From Taeniopygia guttata (lineage: Eukaryota; Chordata; Aves; Passeriformes; Estrildidae), in NCBI RefSeq assembly GCF_048771995.1, contig NC_133024.1, forward strand, positions 25,002,001-25,066,000: DNA of 64,000 nucleotides, given 5' to 3'. Positions 57,166 to 64,000 of the stretch are shown here, piece after piece; the stretch's first letter is position 1, and each line of letters starts with the position of its first letter. The translations under genes and the position numbers were made by a program. Below the pieces are notes generated by a model that did not search any database, was not told the origin of the DNA, and saw only the letters and a program-made list of their open reading frames with translations.

Positions 57166-57199
57166 GTGAGATTTCTAGTGCTGTGTTACTGTCTTTGCC

Positions 57200-60100
57200 T
57201 TGTTTTCAGAAGTGATGCACAACAGATACCACCAAATGTGTCCATCATGCCCTACCCATCCAGCAAGTTTATTATGTGTTTGTGGGTGCCTATCTCCAGG
57301 GTGCACTGTCTCAAAGAGAGTGAGCCAGAAAAAAATGAAACATATCAAAACCAATGAACAAGCTGAATCTTATCTGTTCACACTATTAGAAATGCAAATA
57401 AATAAATTTAAAAACCAATGAGTACAAGCAGTAGTTGTGCTCATGCAAGCTTTAGAAATCTAAGTGTCTCATATCTTATTTCAATCACACAGGTGGAGCT
57501 GTTTCCTTAGGGATGAAATCCTCCCTTGGTTGACATCTCCCACTCCAAATGAGACAGGTATATATTCCTTTCAAACAGGAGCTGCTCGGTTTCAGCAGTC
57601 AACAGTTATTCTTCTCCAGGGAGGGATTAAACAAGGTGAAGGGCTCATAGGACCATCTAGCACTGCTCCTTTGTGTCCTTTTTCTTTGGAATCCTAATAA
57701 TTGTGAGCAACCTGCTTCTAGCATTGATGCTGGCAGCTAATCTAATGTAGAAAATTTACATGAGCAGCACATCCCCTCTCATCTCTACACCTCTTCTCAC
57801 AGGGCATCCATCTCACATGTAGGTTGCACACTGTGGCTGCCCTCATGTCTATCATTAGAAAGCAGACCCTTAAGCCTGGCCTAACTGTGCACCATTGATG
57901 TATTGCAGGACAGGCCTCTGCTGAATTCATCCATCAAGCAACCGCAAGAAGTGATTTCTGCGGATTAATGTGCTGGTGGGTGCATGCAGAGGTTGAAAGA
58001 GGAAAGGTTCATGGTAGTAGCTGGCTTACTGAAAAGACAGAGAAATGAGTGTGGCAGAAATAGGGTCCTTAGCATTGCAGATATGTACAGATCAATAGGT
58101 TGTTGCTTTCAGCTCTTGTATTTGCTTTCTTCTACAGCCCTTGGTAGAAAACAAGAAAAAATGAGGTTTTGACAATGTTTTCTACAAGGCTGGTTTTAAG
58201 AGTCTGTTCCCAGAGTCTTACAAGCCAGCTGAATGTAACTGTGGAGGCTGAGATTCGCCATGGTGGATGTCTCCGGTGGTTTGGGTTGAGGAAGCTGAGT
58301 TTAATCTTGGAAAGAGGTTAGAGAAAAAGAAACAGATGTATCTGTAGTTTAAAATTGACTAGCAGTGTCTTTCTTTGAGAAGAGATAAAGTTTCTGTGGA
58401 GCAGAGATTAGAAATTTGGCTTGAAAGGAGCTCCACTGCAGGGGACTTCTGTTATACCCTGAAAAACTGTCCCAGTTGGCCAGATTGTGAGTCCCCAAAG
58501 AAAACCAGATTAAATCATATTGGCACTTGGCACTAGAGTTTTGTCAGAGTTTACCAGCTGAACTGCCTGTCCATCCTTGATATGTATGACCAAAGTGCCT
58601 GAGCTATCCCCTTGGAGCACAGCCCTGAGCTGTGTTTTCCTTGGAATGTGCTTAACCATGTGGGACTGCCTTGGTGACAGGTAGCACAAGTGCAGACTGT
58701 GGGAATACAGCTGAGAGGGACACACAGAAAAGTTTCTTTTGCATTTCGCCAATGGCTAAAAGTGTAACCAGATGGACTTAGAGCATCAGGAATCACTGAG
58801 AAAAGTCAGTGAAGTATCTATTTGCTGTCATAGATTAAATAGATACAATTCTTCCATTAGTTCCTGATGTGAAACAAATAAACTAAGAGAAATGCTTTTC
58901 ACTGCAGGCCATCAGAGACATTTTTGTTATCCTCAAATATATTCCCTGGGTGTGATGTATCAGCAGGCTTCCGGCACAAGGCTTTAGAAAAACTGAGTGT
59001 TTGTTGGCAATGTGTTCAACACCCTTTCTAGGAAACATCCTTTCCTTCTTCTGACATTCAGGTCATGTTTCATATCTTACCCTGCTTCCTAGGAAAATAA
59101 TAGCAAGATTGGTGATATTAAGATACTTAGGTCTGAGGAGGTGGTATTTGGATATGGGAAAGATCATATGAATAGCATGACTGGTGACTTGGAGTAACTT
59201 TGGAAAAAGCCAGATGAACTAGCAAAATTTTCTGTTTCTTATGATGGAAGTGGTGTGCCCGAAAGAAGGTAATACAGCCAGGTAGGCAAGAAAAATATTT
59301 TCAAAGAGTCACATCAAAGGTGTTCAGGAAGTGAAAAAAAATCAAAGAGAGGAGACCAAAGAAGTTTCATGCTGACATCAGAAGGTCAGTAGCATCAAGG
59401 AAGCTGATGAAGCTTGTCAAAGATCTAGGGATAAGTAACAGAAATAGTAGGGTTACCAGGAACGAAATAGTAAGATTACTGTAAATGAAACATGAATAAA
59501 AATATTCGTTTGTGTGATACCACAAGAAGCAAAAAATAGAGCAAGGGTTGTTAGGCTGGTCTGTATTGAGCATCAAGGGTATGACTTCAGTGATCAAACT
59601 GTAGACACTGAGGAAGATGCTGTGTCCAGGCCTGGATAGGACCCCAGCACAAACAATTCCTCAGCAGGTACCAGCTCAGATAAACAGGAGGATGGCAGCA
59701 AGGTTGCAGCACATTGAATGTGTCATTGTTCTTCCTATTATCTCAAAAGGAAGGCAGGCAAGTAACCATGAGATGCTCAAAATGAGAATTCAGAGGTGTT
59801 GTGTGCCAGCTGTGCCTAGGGTTTATGGAGGCTGAAGTGAACAAGACTGTGAAGCAAAATCTGCTCCCATAGATTCTGCTGACTCTGAAAAAGTATAAAT
59901 GATCCGTTCCAAAATCAGGTAATTGTCGGCCAGCAAGGGGGTTCCAAAAGCATGGAAGGAATTTTTCCTGGATACAATATAACTGATACCAAAATATCTG
60001 TACTCGACAATCTCTCGAGCTGGGTACCAAAATACTTGGGAATTTTAGTATACTGTGAGGATGGACACAGACCCAAATTCGGACAGATGATTAGCACTGC

Positions 60101-60340
60101 TACAGTTCAGAGTAGTATCTCAACAGTGTGGGTTGTCACGTGGTCAGTAGGAAACTGAAGAACAAGAAAAATCCTGATAAGAACACCGAGAATCAGAGTC
60201 CCTGGTGATTCTAACATAGAAAAAGCCAAGATAAAAAAAAGTAATATGTGATCCATGGACCCAGGAGTGCTATTATGTATCCTTATGATCAGAGGATGCA
60301 TAATGTAAAGTTGCAAATGGTGAGTTTTGTTGCCTCATTT
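57200..60340. other. Intergenic; no gene seen
   Basis: No exon recognised. The part from about 59600 to 60340, directly before the LTR-like copy, may be degraded retroelement sequence, but no protein motif supports this. Confidence 0.4.
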
Positions 60341-60349
60341 CTCTTTACA

Positions 60350-60714
60350 GAGAAAAGTAAGGCACAACTTTTTCCTAAGGATTTACTGGGAAAGCCAGTG
60401 AGAAGATTCAGAGAGAACAAGAGAAAACAATTCTTATCTGCTCCTGTGTTTGTCCCACATGGAATGTGGTATGGAGATTGTTTACCCAAGGTGATTGCTT
60501 GATTGGATTCTGGTGAAGGTTGTTTGGATTCATGGACCAATTGAATCCAGCTGTGTTGAACTCTCAAGCAGAGAGAGTCACAAGTTGTGCTAGTAGTTGA
60601 TAGATAGTAAGTAAATAAGTATGATGTAGTAAGTATCTCTTTAAAATAGTATAGTTTTAACAAAGCAATCCTTCAGCCTTCTGATGTGGAGCCAGACATC
60701 ATCATTTCTTCCCA
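60350..60714 (+). mobile_element. LTR-like element, copy 2
   Basis: It is homologous to the reverse complement of 22628-22985. Shared blocks in the same order are CCACATGGAATGTG, GGTGATTGCTTGATTGGATT, CTGGTGAAGGTTGTTTG, TCAGCCTTCTGA and ATTTCTTCCCA. It is more diverged at its 5' end and lacks the AATAAA. It is probably an old solo LTR of the same family. Confidence 0.5.
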
Positions 60715-60724
60715 TCGGGGGTCA

Positions 60725-63700
60725 CCTAATTTCAGATAGAGTTTAGCTCTGCTACTATGGAAGACAGGTAAATAGATCCAGTGAAGAAATAAGGAGTAGC
60801 TTCTCACAACACAAGTGAAAATGAAGCTGGAATGATGCACTCTTTGTCCTGGAAGGGCCTCAGACAAAGACAGAAGGATCATGAGGAGACAGTTGATGTT
60901 ATGTGGCCACAACAAGCAGGCTTACTGCTGCTTGCCAGCCGTGCCATTGCTCTCTCAAAGGAGACATTATGACACAATAGACTCAGCATTGTTGAATCAG
61001 CTAATCCAGAGGCTCACTGGATATTTCTGCTTTTTGTAGATATTTTTTCAAAGTTCTGTGCTGCAGGGATGTCAAGCAGGGATCCCATTATATGGTGAAT
61101 CACATCAGTAGCTGGCTTTTGTGACAATCAGCTGTGGTGCAGCACATATGGAGACTGAGGTCATCCTGTACCAGTCCCTCCAGGAGACAATGACTGTAAC
61201 CTCCTTGCTTCTGAGTGCTTGCTGAAGAGTGCAACCTTTTACTCACTCTCCATAATTAGAGACAGTTTCTGCTCTCATAAAGCAGTGGCCAGCAATAAAG
61301 CAAGGCTAACCCACAGCTCTGGATCAAAACCGCCTGGGATGTCGATCTGCTTGAAAGCTGGCTCCTAGTTTGGTGGATGAATTTAATGCCTTAACAAACT
61401 GGCTGACTGCAGATGGGCATACACAGGCTGCTCAGCTCCCTTTTTTGTCTTTCAGATGTCACTGCTAGGAACAGTGATTAAATCCCCGTGTGACTACTTT
61501 CAATCTTTAAGAGTAGGTCTTGTTTCTCCAGAGTCACTACCAGAGTGGCTCTGTCACCTCATGGCACTGAGAGAGCACCTGTGTTAGCCAAGGATTTAGA
61601 TACTTCTCATGGTGGGATGAAGCTAGATGAGACTGGTCAGCTCCACAGACAAGGTGGGACTGGGCAGGTTGCAAATTCTCCTGCTGTGTGGGTCAGGTCC
61701 TTATACTGCTGACAGAGCATTTGCAGTCTAAACACGTAAAGGGTGGAAAAGGGGAGCATATGTTGCCTCCCAGGAGGATGTGAGACACAGAGAAATACCA
61801 GACTGGCTGTGATATTCAGAGATTTAGAGAAATGGCTTTGCTGGTGTCAGTCAAGCCAGAAGCTGCAACTCTTAGAGAAACTCAAGGAGCCACCATGCAA
61901 GGGAAGAAGGAGCCAGTGTACCAGAAGTGTCTGGTACAGACACTTCTCTTGAGTGTGACAGTAGTATAACTTCCACATGACAGAAATTCCCCTGTTGAAG
62001 ATGCTATTGTTTTGAACGCAATTATCTTTTACAAGGTTCTTCCAATCCACCTAATCATTTTTATCTTAATGTGCTTTTCCTTTCTACATTCTAACGTAAA
62101 ATCCATTTCCTTTCAATTTACTTCAGATCTATCAGCATCCAGATTACTGTAACTTGGATGCACGGTAATTAAATGCGGTTTGTCTGACTAGACAGGCAGT
62201 GAATGCTATTACAGCTTGTTTATGCTAGCAAGCATTGCAGGTTTCTCTGTGCCATCCCACCAGCATGGTTTAACCCTGCCCTAGAGAGTCTGTGTGCTAG
62301 GCCATGTGCAAAGTTCACCATGCATTTGGTCCTTGGTTGATGGAGTGACATTGGTGATTAATGCTCCTTGGGTTTCAGATTCTGACATTTCAAAATATTC
62401 ATCCCACTAGGATCTGCCTCAGTAGTTCAACCTGTGTCAGCTCCCACCTGAACCTCTCTTTCTAGTGGGGGCATATAAGAGGCTGCTGACAATATCTGCA
62501 TGTTTAAAAAAGGATACAAGGGTTCTACCCTTTGGCTCTACAATGCAGCCTTGTGCTAGAATCCCTGTGCAACTGACAGGATTTGACCCTAGCCTTGGCT
62601 CCATATGACACTCTGTATTCTGGGAGCTTGTTAAATATGTACTCTGAATCCCATTTCATCTTGTACTTTCACCTTTTGGATGCTACTGAGAAGCAAATTG
62701 TGTGGTAGCAAGAGTCCTGGATGTCTTGAAATTATACAGAGGAGGTATGAATGTCTGTAGTTCAAGCACACACTGTAAATGCACCATTGAGAGGTGCTTT
62801 AAGAATGATTCAAGAAAAGGTCAAGTGAGGTAAATTCACCTTTACAGAGTAAGGTTCAAATTGGTTCAAATCTTGGATACTGTTACAAAGCAAATGGAGT
62901 AGGAAAGTTTTGTGCTAATTTACTTTGCACATTGTCAGGAGATACTTCATGGGTCAAGAAAGCTAGGAGGTCTCCCTTAGAAATACTTTGGCACTGATGA
63001 GCCTTGTGTGGGGAACACTGAACTGGGAGAGACAAGGGCCTTGCTCTACAGTTTTTAAAGACACTTTCTTTGAAAGCAATGCTTTCTCTGATAGAGCCTT
63101 TCTCTGATAGAGCCTGATATGCCTTTGAGACAGTCATATGATTACATACAGCAAAGTGACTTTAGCATTTAAAGATAATTTCTGAATCTCTGGATCCTTT
63201 TTGTGTTCTGTGTCCCCATCAATAGAACGGGGTGAGTGCCCTCAAACCACCTTTGAAGACTTTCTTCCTAGCTGGTCAGCAATGCCTGGCTCATACAGGA
63301 GGTGGCCTCTGGCCACAAGATGTAAGGTGCTCTGTACTGGGATTTTCTGAATGACTGCATATGGGGTCTGAGGCTGGTTGTTTGGCTGAGACACCTTTGA
63401 TCATCCAAAGAAGCCCCAGTGGGATGAGCTTTGAAGATGATTGTCCATTACCCTCATAGTTCATGTAAACCACTATTTTCACTCCTCCCTCTCTTTGTTA
63501 GCATTTTAACTTTCCCTTCATTTTCCTTGTTTCTTCTTAATTTTTGAGGTTTGAATCTAAAGTATGTCAAAATTTGCTAGGTTTTGATACCCACAGTAAT
63601 TTAATCTAAACTCTTCAAGTCTCTCAGCAGTCCTTTCTTGTTTCAAACACTTTGCTAGATCAATATTATTTAAGGTCTCCAGAGCTTTGATCTTCTTAGG

Positions 63701-64000
63701 GCAATTCAAGCAAGATAAGAAGTTGTGACCCTCACTAATAGGACCTACGTGTTCAGAAGGCAGTCCTGTCAAAGTAAAGTCTGAAAAATATGTCAGTACT
63801 AGGAGACTGGGGCTGAATTCAAGGCAGACCCCATCCTACATTTGACCATCCTACCATACCATGATTATCTTTGGGATCTTTCTTAGGATTGTTACTCTGG
63901 TGACAATCATAAGTAACTCCTCTGAGATCATAGGACTGCTGTAAGCTTACCTTTATGTGTTTGACATCAAACTCCAACCTTTTGACTTTCAGAAAAACCA
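60725..64000. other. Intergenic; no gene seen
   Basis: No exon recognised up to the window edge. A 16-bp tandem duplication (TTTCTCTGATAGAGCC) occupies 63083-63114. A CNE-like patch with TAATTA and TGCGGTTT lies at about 62160-62185. Confidence 0.45.

Noticed and set aside
36200..64000. Expected upstream neighbour NHLH2 (bHLH)
   Set aside because: No bHLH-like reading frame is seen on either strand. It may lie beyond the window edge.

Overview
The window is vertebrate, and specifically avian, genomic DNA. It holds one protein-coding gene that I can support: a complete CASQ2 (calsequestrin-2) on the minus strand. Its 11 coding exons run from 35821 (start codon) down to 2939 (stop). Every junction is GT-AG, and the exon lengths (234, 85, 101, 112, 74, 131, 46, 55, 101, 75 and 210 nt) join into a 407-residue protein. 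The protein has a signal peptide, three thioredoxin-like domains, the conserved N335-V-T glycosylation site and an almost pure polyaspartate tail. It is the luminal Ca2+ buffer of the junctional sarcoplasmic reticulum in cardiac and slow muscle.

The organism is inferred from repeats. Many CR1 LINE 3' ends, the dominant bird retroelement, occur on both strands. One SINE near 12.9 kb has a tRNA-Ile-like head and a CR1-type tail, like the SINEs known from songbirds. Two related LTR-like copies lie at 22.6 kb and 60.4 kb. A passerine is the best guess, but no database search was possible.

Layout. 1-2.5 kb: no coding gene; in mammals VANGL1 converges on CASQ2 here, and only overlapping opposite-strand poly(A) hexamers hint at that. 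2.5-2.94 kb: probable CASQ2 3' UTR. 2.94-35.8 kb: CASQ2, with a 14.4-kb intron 1 that carries two MEF2-type motif clusters. 35.8-36.2 kb: 5' UTR and promoter, with a MEF2 / E-box / CArG-like cluster and three exact 10-bp repeats. 36.2-64 kb: intergenic, with no coding gene seen. This part holds CR1 copies, a 445-bp duplicated block (43.5 and 48.0 kb), a (CCCTT)43 tract, a (CA)n tract, a GC-rich island with a CTCF-like site and a higher-order minisatellite (48.5-49.0 kb), a promoter-like GC/TATA segment (50.4-50.7 kb) and several stretches that look like conserved noncoding DNA. In mammals NHLH2 lies upstream of CASQ2; it is not in this window.

I found no operon, CRISPR array or novel multi-gene system. 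The points of interest are the polyaspartate exon, the putative muscle regulatory modules, the minisatellite/CTCF island and the structured promoter-like element at 50.6 kb.
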